DNA of 64,000 bases from Rhodococcus yunnanensis NBRC 103083 (lineage in GTDB: Bacteria; Actinomycetota; Actinomycetes; Mycobacteriales; Mycobacteriaceae). The DNA is taken from NCBI RefSeq assembly GCF_001895005.1, contig NZ_BCXH01000024.1, positions 1 through 64,000 on the forward strand. The letters run 5' to 3'. A program made the translations under genes and the position numbers. Positions 16,966 through 26,122 of the stretch are shown piece by piece; the stretch's first letter is position 1, and each line of letters starts with the position of its first letter. Under the pieces are notes generated by a model. It made no database searches. It saw nothing but the letters and a program-made list of their open reading frames with translations, and was not told the DNA's origin.

Positions 16966-18316
16966 GGATCCCGTCGGGGTCGAGGGCGGTCTTGATGCGC
17001 TCGGTCAGTTTCATGACGTCCTCGCCGACCTGATCGGGGAGCCACGCTTTTTTCAGGCGCCCGACGCCGTGCTCACCGGTGATGGTGCCGCCCAACGAGA
17101 TCGCCAGATCCATGATGGCGCCGAATGCGATGTGTGCGCGCCTTTCCATGTCCGTCTCGGCCGGGTCGAACACGATGAGCGGGTGCGTGTTTCCATCGCC
17201 TGCGTGGGCGATGACGGCAACGAGGACGTCGTACTTGTCGGAGATGCGCTCGATGCCTTCGACGAGATCGGGGAGAGCAGGCAGTGGCACTCCGACATCC
17301 TCCAGCAGCAGGCTACCGAGCCGCTCGACGGCAGGAATCGCGAAACGTCGTGCGGCAGCGAAGGCTTCACCTTCCTCGGGGTCGTCGGTGGTGAAGACGT
17401 CCGATGCACCTGCAGCGGTACATGCCTGCGCCATGACGTCGATCTCGCGTGCACGGTCGGCGCCCGGGGAGTCCGATCGCGCGATGAGCAGGGCGTGCGC
17501 GTCCCGGTCCAGACCCATGTTCATCGCATCCTCGACGGCGCCGATCGACGCTCGGTCCATGAACTCGAGCATCGCGGGCCGCAGCGAGGCGGTGATGGCG
17601 AGAATTGCCGTGGTGGCGTCCCGCACGGAGGTGAACGACGCGACCACGGTGCTGGCCGGTGGTTGAGCCGGAATCAGCCGAACGGTGACCTCGGTGATGA
17701 TGCCGAGCGTCCCCTCGCTACCGATGAACAGCTTCGTGAGCGACAGTCCAGCAACATCTTTCAGGCGTGGTCCGCCGAGTCGGACTGCGGTTCCGTCGGC
17801 GAGGACCACTTCGAGCCCGAGGACGTAATCGGTCGTCACGCCGTATTTGACGCAGCACAGCCCGCCCGCGTTGGTCGCGGCGTTGCCGCCGATCGAGCAC
17901 ATCTCGAAGGACGACGGGTCAGGCGGGTACCACAGCCCGTGTTCGGCCGCGGCCTTCTTGACCTCGACGTTCAACAGACCCGGCTGCACGACGGCGATGC
18001 GGGTGACCGGGTCGACCGTGATATCGCGCATGAGTTCGGTGCTGAGTACCACTCCGCCGTCGACAGCTGTTGCACCGCCGGACAATCCGGACCCGGCACC
18101 TCGTGGTACGACGGGTATGCCGTGCGCGCTTGCCCACTTCATGACCGACTGAACATGCGCAGTGCTGGTTGCCCTGACGACGGCAAGCGGAACTCCCGCG
18201 GCAGGATCCTTGGCCCAGTCCCGGCGATAACCCTCGGTGAGATCGGGGTCGACCAGCACGGCGCCGTCCGGCAGGAGCTCTCGTAGCTCGTCGAGAATCG
18301 CAGGGTTCGTCGTCAT
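16943..18316 (-). CDS. FAD-linked oxidase, glycolate/D-lactate dehydrogenase (GlcD) type
   Basis: A 457-residue FAD-binding type 4 protein. The FAD domain shows V-V-P-R-G-A-G-S-G-L-S-G-G-A and S-I-G-G-N-A-A-T-N-A-G-G-L-C-C-V-K-Y-G, and the cap domain ends with H-A-G-D-G-N-T-H-P and G-T-I-T-G-E-H-G-V-G. ATG 18316 gives the usual GlcD length. The enzyme oxidises a 2-hydroxy acid. The acceptor is unknown because no iron-sulfur partner (GlcF) is present nearby. It is convergent with the aminotransferase and may not belong to that pathway. Confidence 0.88.
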   Translation of the reverse strand: MTTNPAILDELRELLPDGAVLVDPDLTEGYRRDWAKDPAAGVPLAVVRATSTAHVQSVMKWASAHGIPVVPRGAGSGLSGGATAVDGGVVLSTELMRDITVDPVTRIAVVQPGLLNVEVKKAAAEHGLWYPPDPSSFEMCSIGGNAATNAGGLCCVKYGVTTDYVLGLEVVLADGTAVRLGGPRLKDVAGLSLTKLFIGSEGTLGIITEVTVRLIPAQPPASTVVASFTSVRDATTAILAITASLRPAMLEFMDRASIGAVEDAMNMGLDRDAHALLIARSDSPGADRAREIDVMAQACTAAGASDVFTTDDPEEGEAFAAARRFAIPAVERLGSLLLEDVGVPLPALPDLVEGIERISDKYDVLVAVIAHAGDGNTHPLIVFDPAETDMERRAHIAFGAIMDLAISLGGTITGEHGVGRLKKAWLPDQVGEDVMKLTERIKTALDPDGILNPGAVL

Positions 18317-18354
18317 GAAACGAACACTATTGCTCGGCGGAGGGACCCACAGCG

Positions 18355-18864
18355 TTATTGGCTTCGCTGCAGGGTGAGTTCGGCGAGTCGGGTGGCGGCG
18401 GCACACGGGTCGGCCCCACCGCCGCGATACTGCACCCACCACGTGATGGTTCCCGAGTATGCGGCGGTGATGCCGCACGATGCAGGGTCGCCGGGGCGCC
18501 TCGACAGAAATGCGCTCGCGCCGGCAACCGACACCGGCTCGACGGCGTATCCGACACGCTCGGCCAATGTCCGCTCTCGGCCGAGAGAGTTGTTCTCGAA
18601 CCAGGCGAATGTGACGTCGACGATTCCGCCGGGGCCGCCGCCGTCCCACATGCAGACGGCGCCGAAGAAGTACTGGTCGACCACATCGGCCTGCACTGTC
18701 TCGGCGATGGTGTCGTCCGGAACCGCCGTGCATTCCTGCAGGAGCTTGTCGAACTCGGAGCCACCGCCGAATCCTTCGGCGGTGGGAGTTCCGGTGACGG
18801 CGGTGCTGCACCCCGCGATCAGGGCGACTGCGACGGCCACGAGCGAGGCGCGTGCACCTCTCAT
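18355..18864 (-). CDS. DUF3558-like lipoprotein
   Basis: A 169-residue lipoprotein. ATG 18864 has AGGTGA six bases upstream; the GTG at 18873 directly abuts the previous stop and is less likely. The signal ends A-V-A-L-I-A-G-C-S. The mature part has paired cysteines (L-L-Q-E-C-T-A, G-A-V-C-M-W, P-A-S-C-G-I, A-D-P-C-A-A), and a V-C-M-W-D block corresponds to the conserved C-x-W of DUF3558. The family is found on actinobacterial cell surfaces and has no defined function. It is co-transcribed with a second member just upstream. Confidence 0.8.
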   Translation of the reverse strand: MRGARASLVAVAVALIAGCSTAVTGTPTAEGFGGGSEFDKLLQECTAVPDDTIAETVQADVVDQYFFGAVCMWDGGGPGGIVDVTFAWFENNSLGRERTLAERVGYAVEPVSVAGASAFLSRRPGDPASCGITAAYSGTITWWVQYRGGGADPCAAATRLAELTLQRSQ

Positions 18865-18873
18865 GTGCTTCAC

Positions 18874-19410
18874 CTACTTCGCGTTCTCGACGGTGGCGCG
18901 GGCGAGATCCTCGACGACGGCGCAGCTGTCACGTGGGGGCGTCATGTACACGTAGTTCAACGACCAGTGCAGAAATCCGTCACCCGATTCGATCCCCGCC
19001 TCGCAGGAGGCGTCGAATCCCTTCGCGGTGAATCCCGGATGGCCGTCGACGTCGATGGCGGTGATCTCGCGGCCGATGCGGCCCGCGACAGTGCGCTCGC
19101 GGTCGATCGGGCTACCTCGATACCACGTGAACATGGCGTAGGCACCGCCACTGGCGGCCGACTCCCAGCGGCACCGAATTCCGTTCTTGGAGACCGCCGC
19201 CAGCCCTGGTACGGCGGTGATGGAACCGAGTTGCTCGTCGGTCATCGATCCGCATTCGCCGACGAACAGTTCCTCGGTACTCGGGGTCGGTGGCTGCGTC
19301 GTCGGCTGCTGGGTCGTCGGCTGCTGGGCTGCGTCGTCGGTGGAGTGTCCACACCCCGCCGCGGCGACCACCAACACGCAGGCGCCGATACGAGTTCCAC
19401 GCTTCCACAC
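18874..19410 (-). CDS. DUF3558-like lipoprotein
   Basis: A 178-residue lipoprotein starting at GTG 19410 (V-W-K-R-G-T-R-I-G-A-C-V-L-V-V-A-A-A-G-C-G), with AGGG upstream. A Q/P/T repeat (two copies of Q-Q-P-T-T) forms a short surface linker. The domain has cysteines in G-E-C-G-S-M, I-R-C-R-W-E, A-S-C-E-A-G and D-S-C-A-V-V, in the same order as its downstream partner. Their shared plan, including R-E-R-T-(L/V)-A-(E/G)-R-(V/I)-G, indicates an old tandem duplication. Function is unknown. Confidence 0.8.
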   Translation of the reverse strand: MWKRGTRIGACVLVVAAAGCGHSTDDAAQQPTTQQPTTQPPTPSTEELFVGECGSMTDEQLGSITAVPGLAAVSKNGIRCRWESAASGGAYAMFTWYRGSPIDRERTVAGRIGREITAIDVDGHPGFTAKGFDASCEAGIESGDGFLHWSLNYVYMTPPRDSCAVVEDLARATVENAK

Positions 19411-19603
19411 GTGCAGTGACCCTACAGATTCGGTGGCAGATCTGCCGGGGCGAGCGCAACAGCCGTCGCACCAATCGTCACACCAGTCACTTCTGTTACC
19501 GGATCGATGCGTCCACGACACGGAATCGTGCAGCTGAGAGGTCTAGCGTCCCAGCAAGTGGTATCAGCTCGGCGTACCCGCTGGGCGTACAGGGAGGTCG
19601 AAC

Positions 19604-19915
19604 ATGATGGACCCACACAGCACGTCCTGGGATTACATTGCCGCGATGTTCTCCTACGAATTCCAGGGCGGCGGCATCGATTACGACACGATCGAAACCC
19701 TGCACCGCGGTGACGTCCACGAGTGGGTCACCGCACTCGAGCAATCGGGACTCTTCGAGAGGGCGACCGTCGCGGATGCCGAGATCGAGTGGAAGCGGCA
19801 ACCGAAACTGCTCCTCGACATGCTTCTCGTCGACGCCGACGAGATGACGAGGAAGCGCTGCGTCATGGCGTGGACCTCACTCGACAGGCTCGCACCTTTC
19901 GCCCAGTCCGGCTAG
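19604..19915 (+). CDS. Small cytoplasmic protein, paralogue of the protein at 26.1 kb
   Basis: A 103-residue acidic protein with AGGGAGG before ATG ATG at 19604/19607. The pattern M-F-S-Y-E-F, E-W-V-T-A-L-E-Q-S-G-L-F, P-K-L-L-L-D-M-L-L-V-D-A-D-E-M-T-R-K-R-C recurs in the 136-residue protein at 26123-26533. I know no function for this family. Its 3' end overlaps the convergent peptidase gene by four bases. Confidence 0.7.
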   Translation: MMDPHSTSWDYIAAMFSYEFQGGGIDYDTIETLHRGDVHEWVTALEQSGLFERATVADAEIEWKRQPKLLLDMLLVDADEMTRKRCVMAWTSLDRLAPFAQSG

Positions 19916-20550
19916 AGAAGTTCGGTCCTGTCGCCGTCGACGACCAGGACCTGATCGTCGTTCAGCGTTCGGAAGGGCGTGCCTTCCCGCTGGTAACGCG
20001 AGATCATCACCTCACTGGAATTCTCGAAGTCGAGCACCGATCCGAGGTGGGGGATCAGTGCGATGTCGATCAACCCCAGCCCGTCCCACGGCACCGCGAG
20101 TCCCGTGGTCGACGCGACCTCCGCCGGATCGTCTGCGGCCTCGACCCCGCGCAGCGACGTCGAGGCGACGCACGCTCCCGCGCTGTAACCGGCGTAGATC
20201 AGTCGCCCGTCGCGCACTCGCGTCGTGATGGCGTCGTCGGCCCCGCTCTGCTGTAGCCGGGCTCGGAGGACGAACGTGTTCCCACCTCTGAGCCATATGG
20301 TCTCGACCGAATCCAGCGCCGCGGCCAGCGCGGCCGCTCGCCCCACGAACTTCCTCAGATCGAGTTCCTCGGGGACGAACCCCAGATCGCGCAATCCCGT
20401 CAGCTCGCTGGTGACTGCGGATGCCCGGGCAGCGGGAGGCCAACTGTCCGCCGCATTGGCGACGACGGCGACACGACCGGGCGTGCCCGTCAGTGCGAGA
20501 AACTCGTCGACGTGTGCGCCGAACCGGTACGACGCCAGGAACAACTTCAC
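19912..20550 (-). CDS. pepE: Peptidase E-like protein (family S51)
   Basis: A 212-residue protein of the S51/dipeptidase E group. It begins M-K-L-F-L-A-S-Y, has the G-G-N-T-F-V-L loop, the nucleophile elbow Y-A-G-Y-S-A-G-A (Ser), and the later I-P-H-L-G histidine. Length fits PepE (about 230). Such enzymes cleave Asp-X dipeptides or cyanophycin-like material. The N-terminal region is somewhat shorter and the exact substrate is uncertain. Confidence 0.8.
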   Translation of the reverse strand: MKLFLASYRFGAHVDEFLALTGTPGRVAVVANAADSWPPAARASAVTSELTGLRDLGFVPEELDLRKFVGRAAALAAALDSVETIWLRGGNTFVLRARLQQSGADDAITTRVRDGRLIYAGYSAGACVASTSLRGVEAADDPAEVASTTGLAVPWDGLGLIDIALIPHLGSVLDFENSSEVMISRYQREGTPFRTLNDDQVLVVDGDRTELL

Positions 20551-20865
20551 CGTGCGCCGCCGTCGGCGAGGCCGAGAGCGATGGCGCTGTAGACCCGGGG
20601 CTGCACAGCGATCACTCTAGGCATATGGCGTCCGAGCAGTACATCGTCTATATGATTCAATTCACAGTTGTCCGCGCCGACGCACGTTCTGGGCCTTTCG
20701 GATTCGATTCAGATGCTCGCGGACTGTGGCCTGGGTTACCTGAGGGCTACCTACTCTGGCTATTATCAGTCACCTTGTGCCTTGTCGCATGGATTCGCCT
20801 GTTCGCCGCACGGTTACCCCCGTTCGCCGATTCGTGGGCACCGTTCAACTCAGGAAGTCGGAGAT
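20551..20865. other. Intergenic region upstream of pntAA
   Basis: A 315-base stretch between the divergent pepE-like gene and pntAA. The pntAA frame is open back to 20668, but the peptide there is not conserved in style and lacks a ribosome site. Local A/T-richer segments near 20635-20665 could hold promoter elements. I see no hairpin or repeat that I can name. Confidence 0.5.
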
Positions 20866-22008
20866 TTGGAAACATCGCAGAGCACCGAGAACGGGACGAA
20901 CCGCGGGGGAACGACGCGAGTCGGCGTCGTGCGTGAGTCCGGAGAAGGCGAGCGCCGGGTGGCGTTGGTCCCGAAGATCGTGGCGTCGCTGGTCGGTAAG
21001 GGCGTGCAGGTCGTCGTGGAGTCGGGGGCCGGGCTCGGCGCGCTGATCCCGGACGAGTTGTATGTCGCGGCGGGCGCGGAAATCGGCGACGCCTGGTCCG
21101 CCGATGTCGTGGTGAAGGTGGCACCGCCGAGCGATGCGGAGATCGCGAAGTTGTCTTCGGGTTCGACGTTGATCGGGTTCCTCGCACCTCGCAACGCCGA
21201 CAACAAGATCGACGCTCTCGCCGCTGCGGGGGTGCAGGCGTTCGCCGTCGAGGCGATCCCGCGTATCTCCCGCGCACAGGTGATGGACGCGTTGTCCTCA
21301 CAGGCGAACGTCGCCGGCTACAAGTCGGTGATTCTCGCGGCGTCGGAGTCGACTCGCTTCTTCCCGATGCTCACCACCGCGGCCGGGACGGTCAAGCCTG
21401 CCACTGTTCTCGTTCTCGGCGTCGGTGTCGCCGGATTGCAGGCATTGGCGACGGCGAAGCGTCTCGGCGGCCGCCCGACGGGGTACGACGTGCGCCCCGA
21501 GGTGGCCGATCAGGTCCGCTCCGTCGGTGCTCAGTGGCTCGATCTGGGTATCGATGCCGCCGGTGAGGGCGGCTATGCGCGTGAGCTCACCGAGGACGAG
21601 CGCGCTCAGCAGCAGCAGGCGCTCGAAGAAGCGATCAAGGGGTTCGACGTCGTGATCACCACGGCGTTGGTGCCGGGTCGTCCCGCGCCGCGTCTGGTGA
21701 CCGCCGCTGCGGTGGAGGGCATGAAGCCGGGCAGTGTCGTGATCGACCTCGCCGGTGAGACCGGTGGCAACTGCGAATTGACCGAGCCGGGGCAGACCGT
21801 CGTCAAGCACGACGTCACCATCGCCTCGCCGCTGAACCTGCCTGCGACGATGCCCGAGCATGCCAGCGAGCTGTACTCGAAGAACGTCTCTGCGCTGCTG
21901 GAGTTGTTGCTCGTCGACGGGCAGCTCGCTCCCGACTTCTCCGACGAAGTCGTTGCCCAGTCCTGTGTGACCCGAAAGGCCGACGCGTCTGAAAGGGCCG
22001 GTGCCTGA
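20866..22008 (+). CDS. pntAA: NAD(P) transhydrogenase subunit alpha 1
   Basis: A 380-residue soluble NAD(H)-binding subunit (domain I). TTG 20866 is taken as the start because AGGA lies about ten bases upstream and the leader before it is not protein-like. It shows V-G-V-V-R-E-S-G-E-G-E-R-R-V-A-L-V-P, then R-A-Q-V-M-D-A-L-S-S-Q-A-N-V-A-G-Y-K-S-V, and the Rossmann loop V-L-G-V-G-V-A-G-L-Q-A. The membrane part is encoded separately, as in mycobacteria. TGATG links it to pntAB. Confidence 0.92.
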   Translation: METSQSTENGTNRGGTTRVGVVRESGEGERRVALVPKIVASLVGKGVQVVVESGAGLGALIPDELYVAAGAEIGDAWSADVVVKVAPPSDAEIAKLSSGSTLIGFLAPRNADNKIDALAAAGVQAFAVEAIPRISRAQVMDALSSQANVAGYKSVILAASESTRFFPMLTTAAGTVKPATVLVLGVGVAGLQALATAKRLGGRPTGYDVRPEVADQVRSVGAQWLDLGIDAAGEGGYARELTEDERAQQQQALEEAIKGFDVVITTALVPGRPAPRLVTAAAVEGMKPGSVVIDLAGETGGNCELTEPGQTVVKHDVTIASPLNLPATMPEHASELYSKNVSALLELLLVDGQLAPDFSDEVVAQSCVTRKADASERAGA

Positions 22009-22337
22009 TGTACACCCCACTTCTCGCCAACATCGCGATTCTCGTACTGGCCGGGTTCGTCGGCTTCGCCGTCATCTCCAAGGTCCCCAACACCCTGCAC
22101 ACGCCGTTGATGTCGGGTACCAACGCCATTCACGGCATCGTCGTGCTCGGCGCGCTGATCGTGCTCGGTCGTCTTCCCGACGACGCGTCCTGGGGTGTGC
22201 GGATCATCGCGTTCGTCGCGTTGATCTTCGGCACGCTCAACGTCGTCGGCGGCTTCCTGGTCACCGACCGCATGCTCGGCATGTTCAAGTCCAAGCCCGC
22301 ACCCGTCAAGGCAGTCGAGAAGGGTGCCGATTCCTGA
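22008..22337 (+). CDS. pntAB: NAD(P) transhydrogenase subunit alpha 2
   Basis: A 109-residue membrane subunit with three to four helices. It contains the conserved K-V-P-N-T-L-H-T-P-L-M-S-G-T-N-A-I-H-G loop that contributes to the proton path. It is joined to its neighbours by TGATG overlaps on both sides. Confidence 0.95.
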   Translation: MYTPLLANIAILVLAGFVGFAVISKVPNTLHTPLMSGTNAIHGIVVLGALIVLGRLPDDASWGVRIIAFVALIFGTLNVVGGFLVTDRMLGMFKSKPAPVKAVEKGADS

Positions 22338-23779
22338 TGAACAATCTCGTCAACATTCTCTACATCGTCGCGTTCGGCATGTTCATCTACGGGCTGATGG
22401 GCTTGACCGGCCCGAAGACCGCCGTGCGTGGCAATCAGATCGCCGCGGTCGGTATGGGTATCGCCGTCGTGGCGACCCTGATCGAGGTGCGCGATGCTCC
22501 CGCGATCAACTGGATCCTCATCGCTGCCGGACTCGCGATCGGTGTGCTGCTCGGTGTCCCACCGGCCAAGCGCACCAAGATGACCGCGATGCCGCAGCTG
22601 GTGGCACTGTTCAACGGTGTCGGCGGCGGCACGGTCGCGCTCATCGCGTGGGCCGAGTTCATCGAGACCGACGGATTCTCGGCGTTCCAGCACGGCGAAT
22701 CCCCGACGGTGCACATCGTCGTCGGATCGCTGTTCGCGGCGGTCATCGGATCTGTCTCGTTCTGGGGATCGCTGGTGGCATTCCTGAAACTTCAGGAGCT
22801 GCTGAACAAGAACGTCGAGAAGGCGTTCGTCAAGAACGCCCGCATCTTCCAGCTCACCAATATCGTGCTGCTCGTCGTCGCGGTCGCGGTGTCGATCTTC
22901 ATCGGTGTGAAGGCCACCCCGGGCGAAGGTACGTCCGTGTGGTGGATCGTGCTGGTCCTGATCGCGGCTGGTCTGATGGGTCTGTTCGTGGTGTTCCCGA
23001 TCGGCGGCGCCGACATGCCCGTGGTGATCTCGCTACTGAACGCTCTCACCGGTCTGTCCGCTGCGGCGGCGGGCCTTGCGCTGAACAACACGGCGATGAT
23101 CGTGGCAGGCATGATCGTCGGTGCGTCGGGTTCGATCCTGACCAATCTGATGGCGACGGCGATGAACCGATCGATCCCGGCGATCGTGTTCGGCTCGTTC
23201 GGCGGCGGTGGATCCGACGGCGGCGCGGCAGTGGACGCGTCCGGTGGCGTCGTGAAGGCGACGTCGGCAGCCGATGCGGCGATCCAGATGGCGTACGCCT
23301 CGCAGGTCATCGTCGTCCCGGGTTACGGTCTCGCCGTCGCCCAGGCTCAGCACGCGGTCAAGGACATGGCGTCGATCCTCGAGAGCAAGGGCGTCGAGGT
23401 CAAGTACGCGATCCACCCCGTCGCCGGTCGTATGCCAGGGCACATGAACGTGCTTCTGGCCGAAGCGGACGTCGAGTACGACGCGATGAAGGAAATGGAC
23501 GACATCAACGGTGAGTTCTCGCGCACCGACGTCACCATCGTCATCGGCGCCAACGACGTCACCAACCCGGCGGCGCGTAACGACCCGTCGAGCCCGATTC
23601 ACGGCATGCCGATTCTCAATGTCGACGAGTCGCGTTCGGTCATCGTGCTCAAGCGCTCGATGAGTTCGGGTTACGCAGGCATCGACAACCCGCTGTTCAC
23701 CGCGGACCGCACCTCGATGCTGTTCGGGGATGCGAAGAAGTCCGTCAACTCGGTCATCGAGGAACTCAAGGCGCTGTAA
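22337..23779 (+). CDS. pntB: NAD(P) transhydrogenase subunit beta
   Basis: A 480-residue subunit with about nine membrane helices followed by the NADP(H)-binding domain III (from about residue 300). Domain III shows V-I-V-V-P-G-Y-G-L-A-V-A-Q-A-Q-H, H-P-V-A-G-R-M-P-G-H-M-N-V-L-L-A-E-A and the K-R-S-M-S-S-G-Y-A-G loop. With PntAA/AB it couples proton flow to hydride transfer from NADH to NADP+, supplying NADPH. Confidence 0.95.
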   Translation: MNNLVNILYIVAFGMFIYGLMGLTGPKTAVRGNQIAAVGMGIAVVATLIEVRDAPAINWILIAAGLAIGVLLGVPPAKRTKMTAMPQLVALFNGVGGGTVALIAWAEFIETDGFSAFQHGESPTVHIVVGSLFAAVIGSVSFWGSLVAFLKLQELLNKNVEKAFVKNARIFQLTNIVLLVVAVAVSIFIGVKATPGEGTSVWWIVLVLIAAGLMGLFVVFPIGGADMPVVISLLNALTGLSAAAAGLALNNTAMIVAGMIVGASGSILTNLMATAMNRSIPAIVFGSFGGGGSDGGAAVDASGGVVKATSAADAAIQMAYASQVIVVPGYGLAVAQAQHAVKDMASILESKGVEVKYAIHPVAGRMPGHMNVLLAEADVEYDAMKEMDDINGEFSRTDVTIVIGANDVTNPAARNDPSSPIHGMPILNVDESRSVIVLKRSMSSGYAGIDNPLFTADRTSMLFGDAKKSVNSVIEELKAL

Positions 23780-23796
23780 AACCCCGCACGGGTAGG

Positions 23797-24540
23797 TCAG
23801 CGCATCCGCCGCAGCGCGAGGGCCGCAGTATCGAACGGATTCTGCGCCTCGCGCTCCGCGGCGACGGGGGAGTGAAGCATGACTGCCGATGACCCCGCCC
23901 ACCACCCGAGCACGATGAGCAACGTGGTGGCCACACCTATGATCGTCGCCGATCCACCGACGATCGCGGCGGCGCACACCGTCGTCGCACCGACGGCTCC
24001 GAGACCCCACACCATCGGCAGGAATCGCGGGGCCGCGACGAGGGTCGTGGCACACACCAACGACACAGCAGCGGTGACGTAACCGTTGGGCAACGCGGAC
24101 GCGGGAACCCAGCCGGCTGCCCAGGCTCGAACCGCCGCGGTCGTCAACGACGCACCGACGACGAGTGTGATGACAGCGCCGATGCCGTACGGCAACGCGC
24201 GGAACAACGCGACGACGGTCAGCGCGGCGACGGCGAGCAGTACCGGGGTGATCCCGAAGGCCCGAAGAAGGGCACCGGAAGGGTCGACGAGACTCGGCAC
24301 CACCGCCCGTGAGTACGGGTAAGTGACCCCGAGCAGCGGCAACGCCGCGAGTACGACGACCAGACCGAAGAGAACCACGCCGACGACGGCAACCCGGGCG
24401 AGAGTCCTGTCGCGACGGACCCGCACATCGGGATCGTCCTCCTCTTCGTACAGTGCAGCTTTTTCGTATGTCGCAGCTTTCTCGTACAGTGCAGCTTCTT
24501 CGAGCTCTACGAGTTCCATGCTGTCCGTGTCTGCGCTCAT
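23797..24540 (-). CDS. Multi-pass membrane protein with repeated N-terminus
   Basis: A 247-residue protein with about six to seven hydrophobic helices from residue 45 onward. The cytoplasmic N-terminus contains near-repeats A-A-L-Y-E-K, A-A-T-Y-E-K, A-A-L-Y-E-E encoded by 21-base repeats (about 24446-24507). ATG 24540 is chosen; ATG 24588 would add 16 residues that themselves resemble the new start (M-S-A-Q-T-D versus M-S-A-D-T-D). No family is recognised. It is convergent with pntB, and the MFS gene lies upstream on the same strand. Confidence 0.7.
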   Translation of the reverse strand: MSADTDSMELVELEEAALYEKAATYEKAALYEEEDDPDVRVRRDRTLARVAVVGVVLFGLVVVLAALPLLGVTYPYSRAVVPSLVDPSGALLRAFGITPVLLAVAALTVVALFRALPYGIGAVITLVVGASLTTAAVRAWAAGWVPASALPNGYVTAAVSLVCATTLVAAPRFLPMVWGLGAVGATTVCAAAIVGGSATIIGVATTLLIVLGWWAGSSAVMLHSPVAAEREAQNPFDTAALALRRMR

Positions 24541-24643
24541 GCCTTTCCGCACCCCCGACTGTCCGCGTGCGTCCGTCTGCGCACTCATGTGGTCACGAGG
24601 ATGCAACACGAAGCTGAATGCGGCATGTGAGCCGGCCGTGAAA

Positions 24644-25837
24644 CTACTGGGTGATCGGAATGCGCGGCGCCCGGACTGTCCCCGCGGCAGCGGCGGCGAC
24701 AACGGTCAGCAGCAGCGGAACGATCATGGCGGTGGTGAGCGGAATCAGATGCGAGAGCCAGCCGATGATCGCAGGCCCGGCGAGCAACCCCACGTACCCC
24801 ATGCCGACAACGCGTGACATGTTGGTCGCCGATGCACCTGAGCTCAGATTCCCGGCGGTGGTGAAGATCTGAGGGATGCTGCCGGACAGTCCGAGCCCGA
24901 ACGCCGCCCACCCCGCCAGTGTCAACGGCAGCCACCCGGAGGTGAGCACGAGCAGCATTCCGGCGGCTGCGATCAGGTTGCCGTACCGAACCACGGCAAC
25001 CGGGCCGAATCTCGCGCTGACCTTGTCCGCGCAGAAGCGTCCGACCGTCATCATCGCGGCGAAGAAGCCGAAGGCGAGTGCTGCCGTCCCCTCGGACGTG
25101 TCGAGGTGCTCTTTGACCTGGAGCGTGCTCCAGTCGTTCGCAACGCCTTCGGCGAGCAGGAGGGCGAAGGCAAGGGCGCCGAGGGCGAGTACGCGCGGCG
25201 AGAACCGTCCGTGGTTGTCCGAAGGTGCGGCGTCGGGCTGCTGATGCTCGGACGGTTTCAGCAGAAATCTGCTGCAGAGTCCGACGGCGGCGAGTCCTAC
25301 GACGGCTGCTCCGCCGATCGAGGCTTCGATGGGAACGTTCAGCGCAAGCGTCGCTGCTCCGACGAGCGATCCGGCAACACCGCCGACCGAGAACAGGGCG
25401 TGGAACGCCGACATGATGGGCCGGCGGTAACACCGTTCGACGTCGACGGCCTGAGAGTTCATGGCGACGTCGAGTGCGCCGTTGAACAGACCGAACGTGA
25501 ACAACGCGAGACCGAGCATGGGTGCGCTCGTCGACAGTGCCGGGCCCATCACGGCGAACGACAGCAGAACGGCAGCGACTATAACGAGTCGGTTACTTCC
25601 GTATCGGTCCGAAAGAGGCCCCGCGGTCTGCATTCCGACGATTGCACCTGTTGCGAGGACGAGAAGAAGAGAGCCGAGCATGGCATGCGATATACCTACC
25701 CTTTGCTCGACCGACGGGATATGGACCACCCAGATAGCGAGAAGAAAGCCGTTCACGGCGAAGATTCCGAATATCGCCGCCCGTGCGCGACGGAGCCGTA
25801 TGGGTATGCGTTCAGGTTCTTTCGCCACGTCAGACAC
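24644..25837 (-). CDS. MFS transporter
   Basis: A 397-residue, 12-helix permease. GTG 25837 has CAGGTA upstream; longer frames are not protein-like. It shows the loop 2-3 motif G-P-L-S-D-R-Y-G-S-N-R and G-A-L-D-V-A-M-N-S-Q-A in helix 4, a pattern seen in the YbjJ/FucP-like branch. The central loop is short. Drug or sugar specificity cannot be inferred. Confidence 0.85.
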   Translation of the reverse strand: MSDVAKEPERIPIRLRRARAAIFGIFAVNGFLLAIWVVHIPSVEQRVGISHAMLGSLLLVLATGAIVGMQTAGPLSDRYGSNRLVIVAAVLLSFAVMGPALSTSAPMLGLALFTFGLFNGALDVAMNSQAVDVERCYRRPIMSAFHALFSVGGVAGSLVGAATLALNVPIEASIGGAAVVGLAAVGLCSRFLLKPSEHQQPDAAPSDNHGRFSPRVLALGALAFALLLAEGVANDWSTLQVKEHLDTSEGTAALAFGFFAAMMTVGRFCADKVSARFGPVAVVRYGNLIAAAGMLLVLTSGWLPLTLAGWAAFGLGLSGSIPQIFTTAGNLSSGASATNMSRVVGMGYVGLLAGPAIIGWLSHLIPLTTAMIVPLLLTVVAAAAAGTVRAPRIPITQ

Positions 25838-26122
25838 GCTACCTGCAGGTTCGGGCACGGTATGGCTGCATGGCTCGGCATGCACGCGCGAGTGAAAACA
25901 TTCGTTGCTGGATAGTGACTGGATGACCACCCCTGGTGTGACGCTTATCACATCATTTGGTTTGGTCTGGTGGCGATGGACGGGGAGAGCGTAGTTTCGA
26001 ACCATCGGACAAGAGTGGAAATCGTTACAACTCGATCGTAACGATCCGAAAACGGTACCGGGCAGGTCCAAGCCTCGTGGCTTACCGGGCATCGCACAGC
26101 GAAGCCGATCGAAGGAGAAACC

